Shown here one piece after another: positions 1-7,786 of a DNA stretch of 23,095 nt (its first letter is position 1; each line of letters opens with the position of its first letter). The stretch comes from CAZYWA01 sp964650975 [NCBI: uncultured bacterium] (GTDB lineage Bacteria > JADJOY01). Location: the NCBI GenBank assembly GCA_964650975.1, contig CAZYWA010000055.1, positions 1 through 23,095 of the forward strand, read 5' to 3'. The translations under genes were made by a program, and so were the position numbers. The notes under the pieces were generated by a model. It was given only the letters and a program-made list of their open reading frames with translations, made no database searches and was not told the DNA's origin.

Positions 1-831
1 GTACTTCACGACCTTGAAGGGCTTGCCGTTCAGATCGAGGATCGGGTTGTAGGACGCCTGGATCCAGATCTCCTTGCCGCCCTTGCCGAGGCGCTTGTAT
101 TCGCCGGCGTCGTACTCGCCGCGGTTGAGCTTCTCCCAGAACGCGCGGTATTCGGGGCTCGACGCATACGCCGGCTCCGCGAACATGCGGTGATGCTGGC
201 CCTGGATCTCGTCGAGGCGATAGCCCAGCGCGGTGCAGAAGTTGTCGTTGGCGTGGATGACCGTGCCGTCCATCTGGAACTCGACCACCGCCTGCGACTT
301 GCCGATCGCCTCGGCCGCCGCGCGATACGCGGCGTTGGCCCGCTCCGCCTCACGAGCCGCCGTGACGTCCTGCCACTCGAGGCTGCTGCCGATGTAGTTG
401 CCGTCCTCGTCCAGGATGGCCGTCACGTGCTGGCGGATCTTGACCGGCCCGATCTCGATGTCGGCGTCGTGCGGCAGGTTCTTGGGATCGCCGAGGAGCC
501 GCCGCTGGCGCTCGGGGTGGCGGTGGAACGCGTCGATGCAGCTACCCACGATCTTGTCGACCGAGAAGCCGGGGAAGGTCTTCTGCAGCAACGCCTCGTG
601 CTCGCGCAGCAGCGCGAACGACGACTCGTTCGCGTAGGTCACCACGAGGTCGCGGTCGACCATCATGATCGCGGTCTTCGCGGTGGCGAGAGCGGAACGG
701 AGTCGCGTCAGCTCCTTGCCGGCGTCCTTCGCCTTCGCGGCGCGAGCGGACGGCCGCGGTGCGTCGAAACCGGCGGCACTGACCTTCTTCTTCGCCTTGG
801 CGGCGGGCACTCGGATCTTGGCGGTCGGCAT
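1..831 (-). CDS. PAS-PAS methyl-accepting chemotaxis protein (3' end outside window)
   Basis: The first 277 residues of a chemoreceptor-like sensor are visible; the reading frame runs off the window edge without a stop. A basic, Lys/Ala-rich start (residues 1-40) is followed by two PAS domains, about 45-160 (AIMMVDRDLVVTYANESS) and 175-277 (VVEFQMDGTVIHANDNFC, then GYRLDEIQGQHHRMF). The second PAS is of the Aer/TlpC-like kind that normally precedes a methyl-accepting signalling domain; that domain is inferred, not seen. No membrane segment is visible, so a cytoplasmic or redox/energy-sensing receptor is likely. The ATG at 831 has an AAGGAG ribosome site 9 bases upstream. It is the last visible gene of the STAS-cheY-cheA-cheW operon and probably feeds the adjacent CheW/CheA. 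Without the C-terminus it could instead be a PAS kinase, but the gene context argues for a chemoreceptor. Confidence 0.82.
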   Translation of the reverse strand, partial: MPTAKIRVPAAKAKKKVSAAGFDAPRPSARAAKAKDAGKELTRLRSALATAKTAIMMVDRDLVVTYANESSFALLREHEALLQKTFPGFSVDKIVGSCIDAFHRHPERQRRLLGDPKNLPHDADIEIGPVKIRQHVTAILDEDGNYIGSSLEWQDVTAAREAERANAAYRAAAEAIGKSQAVVEFQMDGTVIHANDNFCTALGYRLDEIQGQHHRMFAEPAYASSPEYRAFWEKLNRGEYDAGEYKRLGKGGKEIWIQASYNPILDLNGKPFKVVKY

Positions 832-834
832 GAC

Positions 835-846
835 GGAGATCTCCTT
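835..846 (-). promoter_or_regulatory. Ribosome binding site of the PAS receptor gene, within a palindrome
   Basis: AAGGAG (complement of 841-846) lies 9 bases before the ATG at 831. It overlaps the perfect 10-base palindrome GGAGATCTCC (835-844), which could partly hide the site in the mRNA. The effect on translation is inference. Confidence 0.5.
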
Positions 847-877
847 TTTCCGGACGACCGGCGCCCGGGCCTGGTTT

Positions 878-1396
878 TCAGTGGGTTGGGGCGTCGAGGG
901 TGCTGAGCTCGCGCTCGTTGATGAGTCGATCGATGTCGAGGAGGATGATCATCTTCTGATCGACGGTGGCGAGGCCTTTCGCGAACTGGGCCTCCATGGA
1001 GGTCCCGAACTCCGGGGTTTCCTTGATCTCGGCTTCCGGCAGGTTGTAGACGTCGGACACCGCGTCCACGACCACGCCCATCACCCGGCTCTTGTTGCCG
1101 CGCTGCACGCGCAGCACCACCACCACCGTGGTGCGCCCGTACTCGGCCGACTCCAGACCGAAGCGCTCGCGCAGGTCGATGATCGGCACGATCGTGCCGC
1201 GCAGGTTGATCACGCCCTTCACGAAGGCCGGCGTGTTGGGAAGGCGAGTGGCGCGCTCCCAGCCGCGGATCTCCTGCACGCGCAGGATGTCGACGCCGTA
1301 CTCCTCGCCCGCAAGGATGAAGGTCAGGTACTGCCCACCGACCTCGGCTTGCCCCGAAGCGGTCCGGTCGAGATCGGAGACTTGTGCGGTGCCCAT
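878..1396 (-). CDS. cheW: Chemotaxis coupling protein CheW
   Basis: CheW couples receptors to the CheA kinase in the chemosensory array. The 172-residue protein matches the family over nearly its whole length: YLTFILAGEEYGVDILRVQEI, then LPNTPAFVKGVINLRGTIVP and IIDLRERFGL, the typical beta-barrel signature, followed by VVVLRVQ and MGVVVDAVSDVYNLP. The N-terminal 20 residues are a polar extension. The ATG at 1396 is chosen over upstream in-frame codons because AGGAGGA sits 5 bases before it and because the CheW fold starts soon after. The gene begins 10 bases after the cheA stop, so the pair is translationally close, and its ribosome site overlaps the cheA stop region. It is followed by the PAS receptor gene after 46 bases. 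Confidence 0.95.
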   Translation of the reverse strand: MGTAQVSDLDRTASGQAEVGGQYLTFILAGEEYGVDILRVQEIRGWERATRLPNTPAFVKGVINLRGTIVPIIDLRERFGLESAEYGRTTVVVVLRVQRGNKSRVMGVVVDAVSDVYNLPEAEIKETPEFGTSMEAQFAKGLATVDQKMIILLDIDRLINERELSTLDAPTH

Positions 1397-1406
1397 CGAA
1401 TCCTCC

Positions 1407-3283
1407 TCAGGCCGCGATCGCGGCTGGATGCGCGTGTGCTTCGGGTGCGGAAGGGACTGGAGTCGACGACGATCGGCGGCGGGAGATCTGGACCAGACCA
1501 CCGACGTCCAGGATCAGCGCCACGACGCCGTTCCCGAGGATGGTCGCGCCCGAGACTCCCTCGAGCCGCCGGTAATTCGATTCGAGACTCTTGATGACCA
1601 CTTGCTGCTGACCGAGCAACTCGTCGACCACCAGTCCGACCTGCCGCCCTTCGTTCTCGACCACCACCGCCAGCTGCCCGTCGAGGGCGCCGTGCGCGTC
1701 CTCGGCCGCGAACACCTCGCGCAGCCGGATGACGGGGAGGATCTGGTCGCGCAAGCGGTAGACCTCGGTGCGTCCCGCGATCGTGTTCACCAGGGCGCGC
1801 TGGATCTGCAGCGACTCGACGATCGACACCAGCGGGATGATGTAGGTCTCGGAGTCGACCCGCACCAGCTGCCCGTCGAGGATCGCGAGCGTGAGCGGCA
1901 AACGGATCGTGAAGGTGGCGCCGCGTCCGGTCTCGGAACGCACCGCGACGGTGCCGCCCAGCTCCTGGATGTTGCGCCGCACCACGTCCATCCCGACGCC
2001 GCGACCCGACACATCGCTCACTTTCTTGGCCGTCGAGAGGCCCGGGAGGAACACGAGATCGAGCGCTTGGTCGTCGGTGACGGTCTCGTCTGGCCCGATG
2101 AGGCCCTTGCGGCGGGCGCTGTCGACGATCCGCGCCCGGTCCAGCCCGGCGCCGTCGTCGCTGATCTCGATCACCACGTTGCCGCCCTGGTGGTAGGCGT
2201 GCAGGTGGATGACACCGGTCTCGGGCTTGCCCAGCTCGCGACGCCGCTCCGGCGGCTCGATGCCGTGATCGAGCGAGTTCCGCACCAGATGCACCAGCGG
2301 ATCGGCGATCTTCTCGAGCACGGTCTTGTCGAGCTCGGTGCCCTCGCCCGTGGTCTTGAGCTCGACGGACTTGCCGAGCTGGCGTCCCAGATCACGCACC
2401 AGGCGCGTGAAGCGGCTGAAGGTGTTGCCGATCGGCAGCATCCGGATGCGCATCACGCTGTCTTGCAGCTCGCGAGTGTTGCGCGCGAGCTGCGCCAGAC
2501 CGCCGCGTAGCCGTTCGAGCCGGTCGATGTCGAAGTCGTCGTCGATCTCACCCAGCATCGACTGGGTGATGACCAGCTCGCCCACCATGTTGATGAGCGC
2601 ATCGATCTTTTCGATGCTGACCCGGATCGACGACATCTCTCCCGACACCGCGACCGCCGAACCGGCGCGCGCCAAGCGTTCCCCTCCCACCCCCGTGACC
2701 GTCGCGCTGGGCGTGGCGGTGGCATTCACCGCGACGCCGGGCTGGTCGCGGCCAGCGGGCGCCGGACTCGAGGCCGGTCCGGCCTGTTCGATCGGCTCGA
2801 TCGAGAGCTCGCAGTCTCCGTCCACCCACGCGAACAGCTCGCGAACGTCGGCTTCCCGGATCTCGCCGACGAGCGTGAGATCCCAGCCGAGATATGCGTC
2901 CTCGGGTACGATCTCCGCGAGCGGCGGCAGCGCGCTCACGCTGCACGCGGTGGTGAGCGCGCCGAGTCCCGCCAGCTCTCGCAGGATGTGACCCGGCTCG
3001 TTTCCGGTGCGCAGCAGGTGGCGATGCGGCTGGAAGTGGATCCGGTAGCCGCCTTTCGCCGGGCCCGGTGATGCGTGAAGTTGGTGATGTCGCTGAAGCC
3101 GAAGGCTCCCGCGGCGCCTTTGATCGAGTGGGCGGCGCGGAAGATCGTGTGGACTCGCTCCCCTTCCTGAGCGCCTTCGGAGAGCTCCAGCAGACCCGAT
3201 TCGAGCGTCTCGAGCCCCTCGCGAGCCTCCTCGAAGAACGCCTCGACGAGCTCGACGGAAATCTGGTTCTTGGCGTTCGCCAC
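1407..3283 (-). pseudogene. cheA: Chemotaxis histidine kinase CheA, frameshifted/deleted in P1
   Basis: CheA autophosphorylates on the P1 histidine and passes phosphate to CheY. Two reading frames are needed to read this gene. The first (from GTG 3283, or TTG 3292 overlapping the cheY stop) encodes the P1 start with the phospho-acceptor motif AAHSIKGAAGAFGF (His52) and ends sensibly at NFTH (codon 3073-3071); read on, it meets a stop at 2936. The second frame, open from about 3060 to 1407, encodes a P2-like domain (GYRIHFQPHRHLLRTGNEPG), the dimerisation helices (MSSIRVSIEKIDALINMVGE), the ATPase domain with N box HLVRNSLDHGIE, G1 DDGAGL and G2 GRGVGMDVV, and a C-terminal CheW-like domain. 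The rest of P1 and the linker, normally tens of residues, are absent at the junction. Either the gene is truly broken or the assembly lost a segment whose length is not a multiple of three. All catalytic parts downstream look intact. Confidence 0.85.
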
Positions 3284-3288
3284 GGCGG

Positions 3289-3651
3289 TCAACCCACGAC
3301 CTTGCGGATGGTCGCCAGCAGCGTCTCGGGATCGAACGGCTTGACGATCCAGCCCGTGGCGCCCGAGGCCTTGGCCTGCTGCTTCTTGGCCGGGTCCATC
3401 TCGGTGGTGAGCACCAGGATCGGCGTGAACTTGTAGCTGGGGATTCCACGCAGGCGGCCGATCAACGTCAGGCCGTCCATGTTCGGCATGTTCACGTCGG
3501 TGATGACCAGCTGCACCGAACGACCCTCCGCGACGCGCAGCGCCGCCATGCCGTCCTCGGCTTCCACGACCTGATGTCCCACGCCGGCCAGCGTCGAGGC
3601 GACGAGCTTGCGCATGGAGGGTGAATCGTCGACCGCCAGAATGCTCGCCAT
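3289..3651 (-). CDS. cheY: CheY-like single-domain response regulator
   Basis: A stand-alone receiver domain of 120 residues, the usual CheY length. The acidic pocket is Asp8/Asp9 (ILAVDDSPSMRK), the phospho-acceptor is Asp52 (LVITDVNMPNMDG), the switch Thr lies in VLTTEMDP (82-83) and the conserved Lys is Lys104 (WIVKPFDPE). It has no output domain and would carry the signal from CheA to the flagellar switch or to another effector. The ATG at 3651 has AAGGAG 8 bases upstream. It sits between the STAS gene (21 bases upstream) and cheA, whose likely start overlaps or closely follows its stop. The SPSMRK and ATGWIVKPF motifs are those of the CheY that usually accompanies a CheA/CheW cluster. 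Confidence 0.95.
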   Translation of the reverse strand: MASILAVDDSPSMRKLVASTLAGVGHQVVEAEDGMAALRVAEGRSVQLVITDVNMPNMDGLTLIGRLRGIPSYKFTPILVLTTEMDPAKKQQAKASGATGWIVKPFDPETLLATIRKVVG

Positions 3652-3672
3652 CTTGCTGCTCCTTCCCGAGAG

Positions 3673-3948
3673 CTAGACCAGCCCCAGGCGCTGGCTCAGA
3701 CCGAGTCGCGCGACGCCCGACCGCAACGCTTCCGAGGGCTGGATCCAGCGAACCTGACCTCCCGAGACCCGGACCGCCTCGACGAACCCGAGAAGCAGCT
3801 GCACGCCGGTCGTGTCGACGGCCTCGACCTGCGAGGCGACGACGCCGACCGCGCAGGCAACCGGGCAGTCGCCGAGCGCAGCCACGAGCTGGCCACGAAA
3901 TTCCGTTGCCGTGGCGATGTTCAACGCATTCGGGAGAACGAGCTCCAT
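3673..3948 (-). CDS. Small STAS-domain protein
   Basis: A 91-residue protein consisting of one STAS (anti-sigma-factor-antagonist-like) domain: MELVLPNALNIATATEFRGQ, then VEAVDTTGVQLLLGFVEAVR and a closing helix ALRSGVARLGL. The loop DTTG (residues 45-48) occupies the place of the D-S-x-G loop that is phosphorylated in SpoIIAA-type proteins, here with Thr instead of Ser. The frame is open further upstream, but the ATG at 3948 is preferred because GAGGAG lies 9 bases upstream and the domain begins at that Met. It is the first gene of the chemotaxis operon, about 65 bases from the predicted sigma-54 transcription start. STAS proteins precede cheY-cheA in several non-canonical chemotaxis clusters, where their exact role is unclear. 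Confidence 0.83.
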   Translation of the reverse strand: MELVLPNALNIATATEFRGQLVAALGDCPVACAVGVVASQVEAVDTTGVQLLLGFVEAVRVSGGQVRWIQPSEALRSGVARLGLSQRLGLV

Positions 3949-4329
3949 CGATGCGGGCTCCTCGAGCTGGATCGAGAAATGCGAAATGCCGGCGGCATCT
4001 AGCGGCACGACACGGCGGGCATGAGCAACGCCCGTGCCACGCTCGACGCGAGACGACTCGCGCCTCGACCCCCACGATTCCCACGAGATTTCGAGGCTCG
4101 CTTCGACAAGCACGCGCCAGGAGCGGGCTCGACTGGGCAGATTGAGCCGTCGTGCGGCGGCCAGAACTGCCCGGTCGGGCGGCGCCAGGTCGAGACCGCC
4201 CCCGCCGGGGCGCCCCGTCGGTCGAGAGCGCGGCTCGGTAAAACGCCGGAGTTCCGAGCGGCTTACGCCTCGACGCTCGAGCGATCGAGACGCAAGCGCG
4301 CCCCCCGTCCACGAGGGGTTACGGTGGGA
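3949..4329. other. Intergenic region between the chemotaxis operon and the hybrid kinase gene
   Basis: These 381 bases carry no convincing gene. They contain the sigma-54 promoter at 4025-4039 and, upstream of it on the minus strand, about 290 bases with room for activator sites. A weak hairpin (CCCC/GGGG with an 8-base loop, around 4299-4320) follows the hybrid kinase stop but has no T tract, so I do not call a terminator. Open frames crossing the region have no family likeness. Confidence 0.55.
4025..4039 (-). promoter_or_regulatory. Sigma-54 (RpoN) promoter for the STAS-cheYAW-receptor operon
   Basis: On the minus strand the sequence TGGCACGGGCGTTGC matches the -24/-12 consensus TGGCAC-N5-TTGC at every defined position, with GG and GC exactly 10 bases apart. 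Transcription would start near 4013, leaving a leader of about 65 bases to the STAS ATG at 3948. The presence of three RpoN activators in the same window supports a functional site. Confidence 0.85.
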
Positions 4330-6351
4330 TCAGGTCCGCCCGGTGGCGGTGGCGATCGCGGCGAAGAGAGCGTCCGCGCCAACCGGTTTGGGCAAGTAAA
4401 GATCCATCCCGGCAGCCAAGCATCGGTCGCGATCGACGCTGGTCGAGCTGGCGGTCATCGCGACGATCGGGACGTGCGCGCCGGTTCCACGCTCGCCTTC
4501 GCGGATCGCCTCGGTGGCCGCGAGACCGTCCATCTCGGGCATCTGAACGTCCATCAGCACCACGTCGAAGCGCTCCGCAGCGAGCACCTCGAGCGCCTCG
4601 CGGCCGTTGGTCGCGAACGCCACCTCGAAGCCGCGTTTGGTGAGCATCTTTCCGGCGAGCTTGCGGCTCACCGGGTTGTCCTCGACCACCAGTACCCGGG
4701 TGCTGGCGGAGGCGGGCCGATCGGCATCGGCGACGGTCGACTCGCTCTGCGACCCGACCGAGCCGAACGGCTCCACCACCGCCCGCAGCGTGGCCGCCAG
4801 CTCGGGCTCGAGGACCGGTTTCACCAGCACGCGCAAGGCACTCGGTCCGGTGCCGGCCGCCGCGGCACTCGACGCCGGGCGCAGCTCGACCACCGTTCCC
4901 AAACCCGGTCCCGCGTCTTCGAGCGCTCCCGCACCGGCGGCTCCCGACTCGCTCCGCAGACGCGAGTCCACCAGCGTCGCCGCGAACGACGCTCCACCCA
5001 GCCGGGCCGATTCGAGCGCCTCGAGCGCGAGCTCGACGTCGCGCACCGCCACAGGCTGGAAGCCCAGCCGCGACAGCAGCTCCGAAAGCACGCCGCGCTG
5101 CCGTTCGCTCCGTTCGACCACCAGGGCGCGAGCGTCGCGCCAGCTCGGGACTTCGAGGGCCGGCGGCCTCGCGCGCGCCGCCAGCTCGAGCGGAACCGTG
5201 AAGTGGAAGCGGCTGCCGTAACCCAGCTCGCTCTCGAGCCACACTCGCCCACCCATCGTCTCGACCAACCGCTTCACCAGGGCCAGCCCCAGCCCGGTGC
5301 CTTCGAACGAGCGGGCAGCCGAGGCGTCGACCTGCCAGAACGGATCGAACACGCGGGCCTGCATCTCGGGCACGATGCCGATGCCGGTGTCCGCCACGGT
5401 CACCCGAATGGTGCAGGTCGCCGCGAGCGGGGCGGAGACCGGCGTCTCGGGGCCGGCCTCGCCGTCGAGCGCCACCCTGACGTCCACGGTGCCCGACTCG
5501 GTGAACTTGAACGCGTTCCCCACCAGGTTGAGGAGCACCTGGCGAAGCCGTCCGAGGTCGCCGCGAACCGCGTCGGGAACTGCCGGATCCACGTCGCACA
5601 CCAGCTCCGGGCCGTGCTCGAGGTCGCGCGGCCCGACGATCTTGAGGATCGACCCGAGCGACGAGCGCAGCGCGAAATCGCACGGCTCGAGCACCACCAG
5701 CCCGGTTTCGAGACGCGAGAAATCCACCACGTCGCCGATCACGGTGCGCAGCACCTCGGCCGAGCACCACGCGGTGTCGAGAAGCGCGTGCTGTTCCCGG
5801 GTGAGCTGCGTGCCGCGGGCCAGCTCCAGATGGCCCATCAGGCCGTGAAGCGGGGTGCGCACTTCGTGCGAGACGTGCCACAAGAATCGGTCCTTGAGCG
5901 CGTTGATCTCGACCAGCCGCTGGTTCATCACTTCCAGCGCCTGGGTGCGCTCGCGGACCAGCGCCTCGAGGCGCGACGCGTCCTCGCGCTCGAGCGCCAG
6001 GATCCGGTCCTGCTCGCGCACGTTTTGCTCGACGATCGCCTGGTGCTCGGTGCGCAGCACCGCCATCTCGCGCAGCAGTTGGGCGGAACGAGCCTCGAGC
6101 TCGCCGGCGCGCATTCGCCAGGCCAGCTCGGCGCTCGCGCTTTCGGCTACCGACACCAGCCACTCGCTCGCGGTCGGAACGTGCGCCGGGTTGCCCAGCC
6201 TCGCGACGAGACGCGGGATGGCCGCCGTGAGCGCCGGCGATTCGGGCCTCGTCCCCGAATCGAGCTCGAGCTCGATCCCGCGGACGCGGCGCGCGAGCCG
6301 CTCCTGCACGGCGGCGAGCGCTGTCACCAGGGCATCGCGCGCGCGGCCCAC
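4330..6351 (-). CDS. Hybrid histidine kinase with pseudo-receiver and receiver
   Basis: Soluble hybrid sensor kinase of 673 residues. Residues 1-80 are an unrecognised helical region, 80-155 a probable coiled coil, 155-225 the dimerisation domain with His162 (FLWHVSHEVRTPLHG), and 265-390 the ATPase domain with N box NLVGNAFKFT, G1 ADTGIGI and G2 GTGLGLAL. Two receiver-like domains follow. The first (about 405-525) has VVERSE in place of the acidic pocket, though Asp462 and Lys511 remain, so it is probably inactive. The second (550-673) is complete, with VVEDNP, Asp601 (LMDVQMPEMDG) and Lys655. The GTG start at 6351 lies one base after the HDOD stop and has GAGG 5 bases upstream. Phosphate probably goes from Asp601 to the separate Hpt protein encoded upstream in the same operon. 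There is no membrane segment, so the signal is cytoplasmic. Confidence 0.92.
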   Translation of the reverse strand: MGRARDALVTALAAVQERLARRVRGIELELDSGTRPESPALTAAIPRLVARLGNPAHVPTASEWLVSVAESASAELAWRMRAGELEARSAQLLREMAVLRTEHQAIVEQNVREQDRILALEREDASRLEALVRERTQALEVMNQRLVEINALKDRFLWHVSHEVRTPLHGLMGHLELARGTQLTREQHALLDTAWCSAEVLRTVIGDVVDFSRLETGLVVLEPCDFALRSSLGSILKIVGPRDLEHGPELVCDVDPAVPDAVRGDLGRLRQVLLNLVGNAFKFTESGTVDVRVALDGEAGPETPVSAPLAATCTIRVTVADTGIGIVPEMQARVFDPFWQVDASAARSFEGTGLGLALVKRLVETMGGRVWLESELGYGSRFHFTVPLELAARARPPALEVPSWRDARALVVERSERQRGVLSELLSRLGFQPVAVRDVELALEALESARLGGASFAATLVDSRLRSESGAAGAGALEDAGPGLGTVVELRPASSAAAAGTGPSALRVLVKPVLEPELAATLRAVVEPFGSVGSQSESTVADADRPASASTRVLVVEDNPVSRKLAGKMLTKRGFEVAFATNGREALEVLAAERFDVVLMDVQMPEMDGLAATEAIREGERGTGAHVPIVAMTASSTSVDRDRCLAAGMDLYLPKPVGADALFAAIATATGRT

Positions 6352-6352
6352 G

Positions 6353-7285
6353 TCAACCTCGGCGCGGCACCGCGCTGGACGAGGGCTCGAAGAACAGCTC
6401 GGCCTTGGTCATCTCGCCCGCAAAATCCCGCACCAGAGCCTGATATTCAAGCTCCTGTTCGGCGACGTGCTCGGCCACCCACCCGGGTGCCTCGGGCGGC
6501 GCGTCCGCCACTTCCGGGAAACCGAGCTCGCGCGCGAGGAAATGGGCCACCGCCACCACGTCGCCGATTCCCAGGCCACTCGCCGCGCAGGGGGGCGGAT
6601 CGTGGTGGGTCGCGATCGCCCTCTCGACCTCGGCCGGAAACTTCCAGCGCGCCGAGAGCGCCAGACCGACCTGCAGGTGATCGGTGTCCAGCACGCGACG
6701 CTCGCAATCGGGCAGCGACCCAGCGCCGGCCCGGTGCAGCTCGATGGCCCTGCCGAGCTCGGGCTCGCGCGCCTGGTCGAGCACCACCAGGCCGATGTCG
6801 TGGAGCAAACCGGCGAGAAAGACGTCGTCCCCGCCCACCCCGAGGATGCGGCGCGCGATCATCTGCGAGCACACCGCGACCGCCGTGCAGTGGAGCCACA
6901 GGCGCGGCCGCGAGAGCGCCGGAGTCCCGCGAGAGCGGCCCAGCGTGCCCACGACTTCGGCCATCACCAGATTCCGCACCTGCTTGAGACCGACCAGCAT
7001 GATCGCCTGCAGCAGGCTCGAGACCGGCCTCGCCAGGCCGAAGTAAGGTCCGTTGACCAGGCGCAGCAGGCGCGACGCGAGCGTCGGGTCGCGGCTCAGC
7101 ACGGCCTCGACGGCGGCGGCCGCGCATTCCGGGTCGGCGCACAGCTCCGCGGCGCGCAGCGCCACGACCGGAATGGTCTTCAGTCCGTCGAACGAATCGA
7201 TGAGCGCGACGGCGGCCGAAGCCGCTCGCGACGGCGGCGCGACGGCGACGGCGACGCGCGGGGCGGTTCTGGGTCGGGTGTCCAT
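6353..7285 (-). CDS. HDOD domain protein (1)
   Basis: 310 residues with one HDOD domain (about 25-235), a relative of HD hydrolases found in signalling proteins. Visible motifs are IPVVALRAAELCADP, LLRLVNGPYFGLARPV, AIMLVGLKQVRNLVMAE and the HD motif LLHDIG (His162-Asp163), followed by AIATHHDPP. The HD pair is kept, but the usual Lys after HDIG is Leu. The N-terminal 20 residues are Ala/Val-rich and come from a GC-rich, repeat-like stretch (7200-7265). The C-terminal 50 residues are acidic and unrecognised. It lies 48 bases downstream of the Hpt gene and one base before the hybrid kinase gene, so it is co-transcribed with the phosphorelay. No good ribosome site precedes the ATG at 7285. Whether HDOD proteins like this one are enzymes or scaffolds is unknown. 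Confidence 0.88.
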   Translation of the reverse strand: MDTRPRTAPRVAVAVAPPSRAASAAVALIDSFDGLKTIPVVALRAAELCADPECAAAAVEAVLSRDPTLASRLLRLVNGPYFGLARPVSSLLQAIMLVGLKQVRNLVMAEVVGTLGRSRGTPALSRPRLWLHCTAVAVCSQMIARRILGVGGDDVFLAGLLHDIGLVVLDQAREPELGRAIELHRAGAGSLPDCERRVLDTDHLQVGLALSARWKFPAEVERAIATHHDPPPCAASGLGIGDVVAVAHFLARELGFPEVADAPPEAPGWVAEHVAEQELEYQALVRDFAGEMTKAELFFEPSSSAVPRRG

Positions 7286-7333
7286 CGGAGGCTGGTCTGG
7301 AATTGGGCCTGCGCTCGTGCGGCTCCGTGACGG

Positions 7334-7747
7334 TCAGGATCCGTAGCGAGCGAGGATGTCGATGGCGCGCTGGTACGACCCCACGGCGCGCTCGAGCAAC
7401 TCGCCGGCGCCCAGCAAGCGGCCCGAGCGACCCAGATCCTGAAGCTCGGCCAGGGTGCTCGAGAGCGAGCGCGCCCCGAGGTTGCCCGCGCTGCCGCGCA
7501 GCGAGTGCGCGGATCGATAGATCAACTCTGCGTCCCCGGCCGCGGCCGCATGCCGCAGCTCCGCCAGCCGCAGCTCGGCGTGGTGACGGAACTCCTCGAC
7601 CAGGTTGCGGAAGAAATCCGGGGTCTCCTCGTCGGAAAGCGACCGCAGCGACTCGACGACTTCCGGATCCACCTCCAGATCGGCGGCCTCGGGATCGGTC
7701 GCGCTCGTCGGTGCGGCCCGGTGGTCAGTGCTCGATTGCACGGTCAT
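7334..7747 (-). CDS. Histidine phosphotransfer (Hpt) protein
   Basis: A 137-residue stand-alone Hpt protein, which relays phosphate between receivers. The phospho-acceptor is His81 in IYRSAHSLRGSAGNLGA, the standard AHxLKGxAxxLG motif with Arg for Lys. The segment 30-70 (VVESLRSLSDEETPDFFRNLVEEF) is the first helix pair of the four-helix bundle, and 95-135 is the last pair. The N-terminal 25 residues are polar and probably disordered. The ATG at 7747 has GAGGTG 5 bases upstream. It lies between the response regulator and the HDOD/hybrid kinase genes, an order that suggests kinase receiver > Hpt > response regulator. The pairing is inferred from position. Confidence 0.93.
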   Translation of the reverse strand: MTVQSSTDHRAAPTSATDPEAADLEVDPEVVESLRSLSDEETPDFFRNLVEEFRHHAELRLAELRHAAAAGDAELIYRSAHSLRGSAGNLGARSLSSTLAELQDLGRSGRLLGAGELLERAVGSYQRAIDILARYGS

Positions 7748-7786
7748 TCGATCACCTCGGATGGACTTTCACGGTTCGAAGTGCCG

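Noticed and set aside
3050-3090. Programmed ribosomal frameshift in cheA
   Set aside because: There is no slippery heptamer, and a frameshift alone would not restore the missing half of P1. Deletion or misassembly explains the junction better.
4021-6987. 988-residue plus-strand open frame across the hybrid kinase and HDOD genes
   Set aside because: Composition is Arg/His/Pro-rich without motifs, whereas the minus strand encodes full kinase and HDOD signatures with ribosome sites.
7200-7265. GACGGC-type tandem repeat near the HDOD 1 start
   Set aside because: It is short and imperfect and encodes an Ala/Val-rich leader within the gene. It looks like GC-rich codon bias rather than a functional repeat.
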